DNA from: Clostridia bacterium
Lineage (GTDB): Bacteria; Bacillota; Clostridia; Oscillospirales; CAG-272
DNA length: 64,000 nt
Assembly (NCBI GenBank): GCA_017468385.1
Contig: JAFUIQ010000035.1
Location: forward strand, 1-64,000
Direction of reading: 5' to 3'
Shown here piece after piece: positions 36,241 through 43,938 of this stretch. Below the pieces are notes generated by a model, which was given only the letters and a program-made list of their open reading frames with translations, ran no database searches and had not been told where the DNA came from. Position 1 is the stretch's first letter; every line of letters starts with the position of its first letter. Made by a program: the position numbers and the translations under genes.

Positions 36241-36279
36241 GGGGCTGTTGCATTTCGGTGCAGCAGCCCCGATTTTTTT
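36241..36279 (+). terminator. First terminator after the DUF975 gene
   Basis: GGGGCTGTTGC and GCAGCAGCCCC form a long stem (36241-36270) followed by seven T residues. Confidence 0.9.
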
Positions 36280-36300
36280 GTCGGGCAAAGGAAAGCTCCC

Positions 36301-36338
36301 GGAGGTGACGCATGGCTACATGCGGCACCTCCTTTTTT
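36301..36338 (+). terminator. Second terminator before dnaA
   Basis: GGAGGTG-a-CGCATG pairs with CATGCG-g-CACCTCC across a GCTA loop, followed by TTTTTT. With the previous hairpin it forms a tandem terminator that insulates dnaA. The rest of the gap to 36498 is AT-rich without a recognised feature. Confidence 0.85.
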
Positions 36339-36498
36339 GCGCGGCGGGGCGGGAAGTTTTTATCCGCCAAACCCACACCTTTTTCCCGCGCAGCGAAAAA
36401 TATAAAATTTTATCCCGATTTCCTCAATTTTTTTGAAGGACAGCAATATGCACAAGAAAAACTTTCCTACTTTATATATAAAATACATTGCATTTCTC

Positions 36499-36527
36499 TT
36501 GTATTTTATTTCTTTTTATGGTATAAT
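36499..36527 (+). promoter_or_regulatory. dnaA promoter
   Basis: TTGTAT (36499-36504) and TATAAT (36522-36527) are 17 nt apart. A TGTCGA/TCGACA hairpin follows in the leader at about 36543-36559. No DnaA box of the oriC type is seen upstream of dnaA. Confidence 0.7.
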
Positions 36528-36613
36528 AATATGAATATATCTGTGTCGATTTTTCGACAGCATTTTTTGTCACAGAAAGGGCGCGCCGGGGTTTGCGGCG
36601 CGGCATATATGTT

Positions 36614-38059
36614 ATGTTTTCTCCATCCGATTACGGCCGCGTCTGGGAATCCATCCTGGGTGCGATCCGCGAAAGCGGGGAACTTTCCACCACCGCTCTG
36701 GACTTCTGGTTCCGCAATGTGAAGGTGGTTTACATCGATGAGGAATCCGTGGTCTTCTCCGTGGAAAACGAATTGAAGAAGGACAACATCCTGGAGCGGT
36801 ACGCCAAAATTCTGGCCATCTGCACCATGGCTGTGGTGGGCGGCGATCCCACCATTGAACTGATCGTGGAACGGGCTCCCTCCACTCCTCTGGAGGGAGA
36901 GGGACGGGTGAATTCCCCTCTGTCCCTGGCCAAGGAAATTGAATTGGAGCGGAAGCGGGAGAAGGAAGAAAATCTGCCCCCCTATTTCGCCGGCAACGAA
37001 ATGGCCCGCCAGAAAAACCAGGCCGGCGGCGGCGAAAGACGTCTTTCCTACAATCCGGAATACACATTCGACAACTTCATCGTGGGCAATTCCAACAAGT
37101 TCGCCCATGCGGCGGCGCTGGCGGTAGCGAATAATCCTGCCTCCACCTACAACCCGCTGTTCCTGTACGGCCCCTCCGGCCTCGGCAAGACCCATCTGAT
37201 GTACGCCATCACCAACAAGCTGTTTGAAAGCTCCTCCGATCTGAACGCCATCTACATAAACGGCGAGGATTTCACCAATCAGCTGATCGAATCCATCTCG
37301 CGGAAAGAGAACGCCGCCTTCCGGGAAAAATACCGTAAAGCGGACATTCTGCTCATCGACGATATCCAGTTCATCGCCGGTAAGGAATCCACCCAGGAGG
37401 AATTCTTCCACACGTTCAACGCGCTGTACAGCGATCACAAGCAGATCATTCTGACCTCCGACCGTCCCCCCAAGGAAATGGTGACGCTGGAGGATCGGAT
37501 CCGCTCCCGCTTTGAGCAGGGTCTGATCGTGGACATCCACCAGCCGGACTACGAGCTCCGTCTGGCCATTCTGAAGAACAAGGCCCAGTCCATGAATCTG
37601 GTGATCGGAGACGATGTGCTGGCCTACATTGCGGAGAAGCTTCACTCCAACATCCGTCAGCTGGAGGGAATCATCAAGCGGATCTCCGCCACCCATCTGC
37701 TGGACGGTGCCCAGATCAACATGGATCTGGTACGGACGCTGCTGCCCATGTTCCAGCAGGACACGGAGCCGGTGGGCGAGACCGCCGAGAAGATCATCGC
37801 CGTCGTGGCGAAACGGTACGGCGTAACGAGCGAGGACGTACTGGGCGTGAAGCGGACGAAGAACATCAAAACCGCCCGGAACATTGCCATGTACATCATC
37901 CGTCAGGTGACGGATCTGTCCCTGAACTCCATCGGTGTGATGTTTGAGCGGGATCACTCCACGATCCATTCCAACATCACGGCCATTGAGAAGCAATTGA
38001 AGACCGATGCCGCTCTGGAAAGCGAGATTGCTGACATCCGGCGGGAGATCAAGAAATAA
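36614..38059 (+). CDS. dnaA: Chromosomal replication initiator DnaA
   Basis: DnaA binds boxes at oriC and opens the origin. The 481-residue protein has N-terminal domain I (residues 1-85, with the FWFRN helix), a variable linker, the AAA+ domain with Walker A GPSGLGKT (186-193), Walker B LLIDDIQF and sensor motifs, and C-terminal domain IV with the DnaA-box-reading signature FERDHSTIHSNI. ATG 36614 is chosen as giving a normal N-terminus; a TTG at 36593 with AGAAAGG upstream is an alternative. The gene is monocistronic with dnaN 845 bases away. Confidence 0.96.
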   Translation: MFSPSDYGRVWESILGAIRESGELSTTALDFWFRNVKVVYIDEESVVFSVENELKKDNILERYAKILAICTMAVVGGDPTIELIVERAPSTPLEGEGRVNSPLSLAKEIELERKREKEENLPPYFAGNEMARQKNQAGGGERRLSYNPEYTFDNFIVGNSNKFAHAAALAVANNPASTYNPLFLYGPSGLGKTHLMYAITNKLFESSSDLNAIYINGEDFTNQLIESISRKENAAFREKYRKADILLIDDIQFIAGKESTQEEFFHTFNALYSDHKQIILTSDRPPKEMVTLEDRIRSRFEQGLIVDIHQPDYELRLAILKNKAQSMNLVIGDDVLAYIAEKLHSNIRQLEGIIKRISATHLLDGAQINMDLVRTLLPMFQQDTEPVGETAEKIIAVVAKRYGVTSEDVLGVKRTKNIKTARNIAMYIIRQVTDLSLNSIGVMFERDHSTIHSNITAIEKQLKTDAALESEIADIRREIKK

Positions 38060-38109
38060 TAAAGGGTCTGCGTAATTCTCACGCCATTTAATATAGCAAA
38101 ACCGTTCTT

Positions 38110-38286
38110 CGCTTTTTCTTTGACACCACAGGCGCAAAGAAAAAGTTAACAAAAAGAAACGCCGTTACTTGGGCTACTCGCCCAAACCTCGCCACCTTTT
38201 GAAAAAGGTGGACGAAAACTTTGATAAATGATCCATTTTCAAAGTTTTTTGGGGGTGCGGACCCTTTTTGCAAAAAGGGTCTGCGA
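38110..38286 (+). repeat. R2 modular hairpin repeat, copy 2 (full form)
   Basis: All modules are present: CTTTTTCTTTG/CAAAGAAAAAG, TTGGGC-TACTC-GCCCAA, CCACCTTTTGAAAAAGGTGG, then TTTTTGGGGGTGCGG and the GACCCTTTTTGCAAAAAGGGTC hairpin (split across 38270-38281) ending in TGCG. It sits between dnaA and the DnaA boxes of oriC. Confidence 0.8.
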
Positions 38287-38301
38287 TATTCCTCGTTCGC
38301 T

Positions 38302-38890
38302 CTTTCCACATGCCGTGCACCGTTTCGGTTGTCCTCGGAGACGGACGGGATTCCGCTTTAGCGGAACGATGACCTCAGTCATCGCGTCCGGCTCGCGCAG
38401 ATGGCCGGCTGTGTTCGCATTTTCCACATGCCATCTGCAGTTTCCCACACGCTGTGGAATTCTTTGTGGAAAACTTATGAAATCCGGACGGTTTTCTGTG
38501 GATAACTGCCAATAAGGATCCGATTGGCCCGCGCCGGGCAGGATTTTCCTTGTTTGGAAAACCGGAGAGGGTTCCCCTTTGGAAAACTCCTTTTTCCGAC
38601 ACCGTTCGGGATCCGCCGTCCGGGATTGTGGAAAACTATCCGTTTTTTCCCGGTGGAAAGTGTGTGGAAAATTCCCGCATTTTTCCCGTTTTGCGACAAA
38701 GGGCCCCCGGGAGATTCTTTTTCCCCGATTTTCAAACAGGCCGGCCACAATAAAAACCAGACAAACCAAAACCGGCCCTGTCGGGATTTGCCCCGCAGGA
38801 ATGGGACGAAATCCCCTTTTCCACCGTTTCCACACCCCCTACTGCGGCTACTGCTGAAATAATATATATATTTATCTATTTATTTATACC
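38302..38890. other. oriC: oriC: DnaA-box cluster and AT-rich unwinding region
   Basis: The dnaA-dnaN gap has one consensus DnaA box TGTGGATAA (38497-38505) and at least four TGTGGAAAA/TTTTCCACA sites (38420-38428, 38465-38473, 38627-38635, 38663-38671), plus one-mismatch sites at 38302, 38441, 38453 and 38826. An AT-only stretch of ATATATATTTATC type at about 38857-38887 lies next to dnaN and fits a DNA unwinding element. Gene polarity switches from leftward (rpmH operon) to rightward (dnaA onward) nearby. The boxes mostly deviate from TTATCCACA in the same way, suggesting a lineage-specific preference. Confidence 0.85.
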
Positions 38891-38904
38891 GAAAGGACAC
38901 CGAT

Positions 38905-40095
38905 ATGAAAGTCTACTTTGACCGCGACACGCTGATTGCCGCCGCCACGCCGGCTGCGGGCATCGCTTCCATTAAAAATACCGCGTCGAATATCGAGGGC
39001 ATCCTGCTGGAGTGCCCCGGGGAGGATGAGGACACCTGCCGCATCACTGCCTACGATATGGAAAAGGGCATGCGCACCGCCATCCCCTGCCGGGTGGAGG
39101 AGCCGGGCAAGATCGTGGTGAAGGCCCAGAATCTTCTGCAGATCATCCGCGCGCTCCCCGAGGGCGAGATTCTGATCGCCGTGGACGAAAACTGGCGTGC
39201 CACCATCTCCCAGGGCAAGAGCTCCTTTGAGATCGCCGTAATGCCGGGTGAGAATTTCCCCCAGCTGCCGCTTTTGGCCGGTGATCGGAACTACACCATG
39301 CCCCAGTACATGCTGCGGGACGTGATCAACCGCACCATCTACGCCGTAGGCGTGAACGATCAGCGGGCCGTATTCAACGGCGCGTTCTTCAAAATCGAGA
39401 ACGACAAGCTGCTGGTGGTGGGCTGCGACGGCGCACGGGTGGCCATCTCCCACATCGATCTGCCCGGGGAGGACAATCCGGAGGCATCCGTCATCGTGCC
39501 GGGACGGCTTCTGGGCGAGGTGCTCCGCATGATCAAGGACACCGAGGACGACATCACCGTGACGCTGGCCAGAAAGCACATCATTTTCCGCATCGGCGAG
39601 TATGTATACTTCACCCGCCTGATCGAGGGCGAGTATTTCAACTACGCACGGGTACTGCCCAAGACCCACGAGACCGAGGTATTTGTGGGGGCGGACATTC
39701 TCCGGGGGGCCTTGGAGCGGGCGCTTCTGGTTACTGAGGATAAGCTGGGCGGCAACTACCGTCCCTTCATCAAGCTGGAGTTTGAGGGCAATCTTCTGAA
39801 GATGTCCTCCGTTTCCTCCGGCGGTGCGTTCGCGGACGAGATCCCCGTGGCCAAGACGGGCAATGACATCGTGATCGGCTTCAACTGCCGTCTGCTGGTG
39901 GAAGCTCTGCGCAACATGCCCGACACCGCCACCCAGCTGCGGCTGGGGCTGAACAATCCCTTAATGGGCATGACCATTGAGGAGGCGGCCGGATCCGGAT
40001 CCGGTTCCTATATTCCGGGATGCGAGCGCCGGGAGGGCGATGATTTCGGGGATGTATTCCTGGACTTCATCATGCCGACCCGCATGAACAAGTAA
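38905..40095 (+). CDS. dnaN: DNA polymerase III beta subunit (sliding clamp)
   Basis: DnaN forms the ring clamp that tethers DNA polymerase to DNA. The 396-residue protein shows the three-domain clamp pattern and family motifs such as FEIAVMPGENFPQLP near residue 111, DQRAVFNGAFF near 152, and the C-terminal MPTR peptide (PTRM). A Gly/Ser-rich insert followed by CERREGDDFGD lies in the last domain (about residues 362-384) and is longer than usual. GAAAGGAC precedes the start. remB follows directly. Confidence 0.95.
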   Translation: MKVYFDRDTLIAAATPAAGIASIKNTASNIEGILLECPGEDEDTCRITAYDMEKGMRTAIPCRVEEPGKIVVKAQNLLQIIRALPEGEILIAVDENWRATISQGKSSFEIAVMPGENFPQLPLLAGDRNYTMPQYMLRDVINRTIYAVGVNDQRAVFNGAFFKIENDKLLVVGCDGARVAISHIDLPGEDNPEASVIVPGRLLGEVLRMIKDTEDDITVTLARKHIIFRIGEYVYFTRLIEGEYFNYARVLPKTHETEVFVGADILRGALERALLVTEDKLGGNYRPFIKLEFEGNLLKMSSVSSGGAFADEIPVAKTGNDIVIGFNCRLLVEALRNMPDTATQLRLGLNNPLMGMTIEEAAGSGSGSYIPGCERREGDDFGDVFLDFIMPTRMNK

Positions 40096-40096
40096 T

Positions 40097-40381
40097 ATGT
40101 TTCTTCACGCAGGAGCGGGCACCGTAGTCCGGGGCGAGGATATCATCGGCATATTCGATCTGGACGGAAAGATCACCACCGCGGACACCGCGGCCTTTCT
40201 CCGCCGGGCGGAAAAGGATCATGTGGCGGAGCTGGCGGGGGATGACTTACCGAAATGCTTTCTTGTGGCGGTGCCGAAAAAATGCAGTCGACGGATGCGG
40301 CGCAAAAAGCGCTGCCGGGTGATTTTGTCCCATCTGTCCACGGCGGCCCTGGGCGGCCGCGCGGCCGTGTCGCTGATATAA
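40097..40381 (+). CDS. remB: DUF370 / RemB-like regulator
   Basis: The 94-residue protein matches the DUF370 family by MFLHAGAGTVVRGEDIIGIFDL at its N-terminus (split here, residues 1-22). The family includes RemA and RemB (YaaB) of B. subtilis, which influence matrix gene control; RemB lies between recF and gyrB there. Here the gene begins one base after the dnaN stop with no clear ribosome binding site, so translational coupling is likely. The C-terminal half is basic (KKCSRRMRRKKRCR). yaaA and recF, normally between dnaN and remB, are missing. Confidence 0.8.
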   Translation: MFLHAGAGTVVRGEDIIGIFDLDGKITTADTAAFLRRAEKDHVAELAGDDLPKCFLVAVPKKCSRRMRRKKRCRVILSHLSTAALGGRAAVSLI

Positions 40382-40424
40382 ATCGGGAATTTTTGGGGAT
40401 AATATACATATGGCATAATTAGGG

Positions 40425-40735
40425 GCCAGCCCTCCCCGAAGGGCTACCCTCGAGTTTGAGATTCTCTCCAACTCGCAAACCCACCCACGTCGGCTCGGGG
40501 ACACCCCGAGACCCCGTTTGAACGACATGAAGCGGAACGGGATGACATCAAAAACGCGTTAAGAGGAAAACGCCACCTGCGGGTGGCGAGAGAAAGACGT
40601 GTCTTTGAGATAGGCTGTGATTTATCAATTAATAACTGAAATTGCCTATTCAGTTCCGTTATCCAAAAATTAAAAAAAATTATCCTATCCAACTAAAAAA
40701 TGCCGCCCTTCGGTCGGCAGAAAATTATAAATACT
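40425..40735 (-). repeat. R1 element, truncated copy E
   Basis: Half of an R1 element in the orientation of copies C and D: a CCCTCCCCGAAGGG-type terminal hairpin, a GAGTTTGAGA/TCTCCAACTC mini-hairpin (40452-40474), GGCTCGGGG/CCCCGAG, a CGCCACCTGCGGGTGGCG hairpin, GTTCCGTTATCC, and a GCCGCCC/GGTCGGC hairpin at its end. The other half is missing. It occupies the place between remB and gyrB. Confidence 0.7.
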
Positions 40736-40766
40736 CTTTACCACACACCCTTTTTATCTCATGCAG

Positions 40767-40834
40767 GAGCCAAGGATGGAGGTGGTGCAGGAGGAGGAAA
40801 ACTTCGGCGTTTGAGATGGTTTCCTCCTCCTGCA
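40767..40834 (+). repeat. R3 conserved-loop hairpin, copy 2
   Basis: GAGCCAAGGA is followed by a purine-rich segment and a 15-bp perfect stem (40786-40800 with 40820-40834). The 19-nt loop ACTTCGGCGTTTGAGATGG (40801-40819) is identical to those of the other two copies. It ends 46 bases before gyrB and would be in the gyrB 5' leader. Confidence 0.8.
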
Positions 40835-40880
40835 GAGAAAAAACTTTTGTTAATGAACAACATAAAGAAGGGAAGATCTC

Positions 40881-42848
40881 ATGCAGAATCAGAATGAGAT
40901 GCTGGATCAGTACGAAGACGAGCAAATACAGGTGCTCAAAGGTCTGGATGCAGTCAGAAAACGTCCCGGTATGTATATCGGTACGACCAGTACCCGCGGT
41001 CTGCACCATCTGGTGTACGAAATCGTGGATAACTCCATCGACGAGGCTATGGCCGGGCGGTGTGACACCATCACCCTGACCCTCCACGCCGACGGAAGCG
41101 TATCCGTACAGGATAACGGACGGGGTGTTCCTTCCGGATTCAACGCGGAGGAAAACCGCCCCACTCTGGAGGTCGTATTTATGATTCTCCATGCCGGCGG
41201 TAAGTTCGGCGGCGGCGGATACAAGATCTCCGGCGGTTTGCACGGCGTTGGTGCCTCTGTGGTAAACGCGCTCTCCGAATGGATGGAGGTGCGCAACTGT
41301 CACGAGGGCAAGGCCTACACTCTCCGCATGGAGCGGGGCGAGATCACCCGCCCGTTTGCCTGCGAGGGAGATTCAAATGGACAGCACGGATTGTATGTCC
41401 GCTTCAAGCCGGACTGCGAGATTTTCCGGGAATCCATCGAGTTCGATTACGATTATCTGCTCAAGCGTATGCGGGAGCAGGCCTTCCTCAACGCCGGTGT
41501 CCGCATCACCATGCGGGATGAGCGTCCCGATCAGTTCGTGGAGGATGAAAACGGGCAGATGGTACCCCGGGTGGATGATCTGTGCTACGAGGGCGGTATC
41601 CGCTCCTTTGTGGAGCACATGAACGCCGCTAAGGGCGTGGACGCCATCCATCCCGAGGTCATCTACATGAAGGCGGAGAAGGGGGACATCACGGCCGAGG
41701 TGGCCATGCAGTACAACGACTCCTACAACGAGAACATCGTTACCTTCGCCAACAACATGTCCACCATCGACGGCGGTACCCACGAGACCGGATTCAAGGC
41801 CGCGCTGACCAAGGTCATCAACGAATACGCCCGCAAAAAGGGCGCCCTCAAGGAGAAGGACAAGAATCTCTCCGGTGAGGACGTGCGGGAGGGACTTTGC
41901 GCTGTGGTTTCCGTGAAACTGCCGGATGCCCAGTTTGAATCCCAGACCAAGGCGAAGCTGGGCAACTCCGAAATCCGCACTATCGTGGAAACGGTGGTCA
42001 GCGCCAAGCTGAAGGAATTCCTGGAGGAAAATCCCGCCACGGCCAAATTGATCATGGATAAATCCATGCTGGCTTATGTGGCCCGTGAGAAGGCCCGGCT
42101 GGCCAGAGAACGGGAGCGTAAGAGTGCTTTGTCCACCTCCCTGACTCTGCCCGGCAAGCTGGCAGACTGCAACGAAAAGCGGGCGGATCTGACCGAATTG
42201 TACCTGGTGGAGGGAGATTCCGCAGGCGGTACGGCGAAATCCTGCCGCGACAGCCGTTTCCAGGCGATTTTGCCGCTGCGAGGCAAGGTGCTGAACGTGG
42301 AAAAAGCCCGGCTGGACAAGGTATATTCCACCGAATCCCTGATTCCCATCATTCAGGCGCTGGGATGCGGTCTGGGCGAGGATCTGGACATCAACCGGCT
42401 CCGCTACGGCAAGATTGTCATCATGAGTGATGCGGACGTGGACGGTTCCCACATCCAGGTGCTGCTGCTCACCTTCTTCTTCCGCCACATGCGGCCGCTG
42501 ATCGAGCAGGGTCACATCTATCTGGCCATGCCGCCGCTGTATAAGATTTACAAAAAGAATTCCAAGAAGATTCTGTACGCCTTCACCGATGCGGAGAAGA
42601 ATAAGTGCATTGAGGAACTGGGCGGCGTCAACGTGGAAACCGACCGCTATAAAGGTCTTGGTGAAATGAATGCGGATCAGCTGTGGGAAACCACCATGGA
42701 TCCCGAAACCCGTACCCTGAAACTTGTAACGATTGAAGACGCGTCATCCTGTGATGAAATTTTCTCACTGCTGATGGGGGACAAGGTAGAACCCCGCCGT
42801 GAGTTTATTGCAAAAAATGCAAAATATGCGGAGTATCTGGACGTATAA
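40881..42848 (+). CDS. gyrB: DNA gyrase subunit B
   Basis: GyrB supplies the ATPase of DNA gyrase, which introduces negative supercoils. The 655-residue protein has the GHKL ATPase motifs (EIVDNSIDEA, QDNGRGVP, GGLHGVGASVVNALS), the transducer domain, and the toprim region with EGDSAGGTAK near residue 437 and DADVDGSHIQ near 515, ending in the normal C-terminus KYAEYLDV. GAAGGGAAG precedes the start. It is followed by a PfkB kinase gene, then gyrA. The leader contains hairpin R3-2. Confidence 0.97.
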   Translation: MQNQNEMLDQYEDEQIQVLKGLDAVRKRPGMYIGTTSTRGLHHLVYEIVDNSIDEAMAGRCDTITLTLHADGSVSVQDNGRGVPSGFNAEENRPTLEVVFMILHAGGKFGGGGYKISGGLHGVGASVVNALSEWMEVRNCHEGKAYTLRMERGEITRPFACEGDSNGQHGLYVRFKPDCEIFRESIEFDYDYLLKRMREQAFLNAGVRITMRDERPDQFVEDENGQMVPRVDDLCYEGGIRSFVEHMNAAKGVDAIHPEVIYMKAEKGDITAEVAMQYNDSYNENIVTFANNMSTIDGGTHETGFKAALTKVINEYARKKGALKEKDKNLSGEDVREGLCAVVSVKLPDAQFESQTKAKLGNSEIRTIVETVVSAKLKEFLEENPATAKLIMDKSMLAYVAREKARLARERERKSALSTSLTLPGKLADCNEKRADLTELYLVEGDSAGGTAKSCRDSRFQAILPLRGKVLNVEKARLDKVYSTESLIPIIQALGCGLGEDLDINRLRYGKIVIMSDADVDGSHIQVLLLTFFFRHMRPLIEQGHIYLAMPPLYKIYKKNSKKILYAFTDAEKNKCIEELGGVNVETDRYKGLGEMNADQLWETTMDPETRTLKLVTIEDASSCDEIFSLLMGDKVEPRREFIAKNAKYAEYLDV

Positions 42849-42882
42849 GTCCCTCCCATGATGTAGGAAAGGCACGCTTATT

Positions 42883-43881
42883 ATGAAGTATATTACCGTT
42901 ACACTGAATCCCGCTTTGGACATGAATATTGCTTTGTCCGGCCCTCTGGCAACGGAAGGTCTGAACCGCTCCGTCGGCGCGGCTTTCTCCCCCGGAGGAA
43001 AAGGGATCAATGTATCCCGCACTTTGCGTGCCCTTGGCTGTGACAGTGACGCGATCTGTATTCTCGGAGGATTCACCGGGGCAAAGATCAAGAGCATGCT
43101 GTCCGGCGAGGGTGTGAACGTCCGCGCCATCTCTTCCACTGCGGACACGAGAGTCAACATCTCCATCGTTTCCCCCGATTATTCCTTCAGCGGAAAACAG
43201 TGCGAAATCAACAATCCCCCCGTCCGGGGCGACGACGCGGCACTGGATAAGGATTTCATGAGCGGAAAGAACAACGGCATCCGCCCGGCGGAGGAAACCG
43301 CGGAAATTCTGAAAAAAGTGAACATCCTCCTGCACAAGCTGCTGGAGCAGAACGGGGATGAGCCCACGGCGGTCATCTTCGCCGGATCCATCCCTCCGGA
43401 TATGCCCCAGAACACCTATGCGTCCCTGATCCGCTACTGCCGGGAGCGGGGGGCCCTCACCATCTGCGACTGCGATGGGGATGCCCTGCGGTACGCCCTG
43501 GCGGCCCATCCCGATTACATCAAGCCCAATCTGGATGAATTGACCCAGCTCAGCGAGCGGCGGATTCTGAAGGATCAGATCGGCATCGCTGCCTCGGAGA
43601 TCAGCGTGACCACCGACTGTGAGACCACGGTGCTTGCCACCGCCGGCGCTCTCGGCGCCTATCTGGTGCGGGGACACGAGGCCATGCACGTGGCCAGCGT
43701 TCCCGTGGAGCGGGTACTGACGCCCAAGGGGGCAGGGGATACATTCCTGGCCGCCTATCTGTATGCGAAATACGAGCGGGGCATGGACGAGAAGAAATCT
43801 CTCTCTGCCGCGGCCCGGGTGGCATCCAAGAAGATCGCCACGGATGGCGGACGGTATCCCGATCTGAGTGCCGCCGTTTGA
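42883..43881 (+). CDS. 1-phosphofructokinase-like PfkB family kinase
   Basis: The 332-residue protein is a ribokinase/PfkB-type sugar kinase of the FruK/LacC branch. It begins ITVTLNPALDMN, has the sugar-binding SPGGKGINVSRTL near residue 37 and the C-terminal ATP/anion-hole motif TPKGAGDTFLAAYL with catalytic Asp near 287. Such enzymes phosphorylate fructose 1-phosphate or tagatose 6-phosphate. An insert at about 110-135 (residues SGKNNGIRPAEET) is longer than usual. Its position between gyrB and gyrA is unusual and gives no functional clue; with galK and alpha-galactosidases nearby a tagatose route is possible but unproven. Confidence 0.82.
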   Translation: MKYITVTLNPALDMNIALSGPLATEGLNRSVGAAFSPGGKGINVSRTLRALGCDSDAICILGGFTGAKIKSMLSGEGVNVRAISSTADTRVNISIVSPDYSFSGKQCEINNPPVRGDDAALDKDFMSGKNNGIRPAEETAEILKKVNILLHKLLEQNGDEPTAVIFAGSIPPDMPQNTYASLIRYCRERGALTICDCDGDALRYALAAHPDYIKPNLDELTQLSERRILKDQIGIAASEISVTTDCETTVLATAGALGAYLVRGHEAMHVASVPVERVLTPKGAGDTFLAAYLYAKYERGMDEKKSLSAAARVASKKIATDGGRYPDLSAAV

Positions 43882-43938
43882 TCTACATAGTATTTTTCAT
43901 CCGCGTCGGCGGAAATCCTTTGATCCGAAAGGAGAAAC

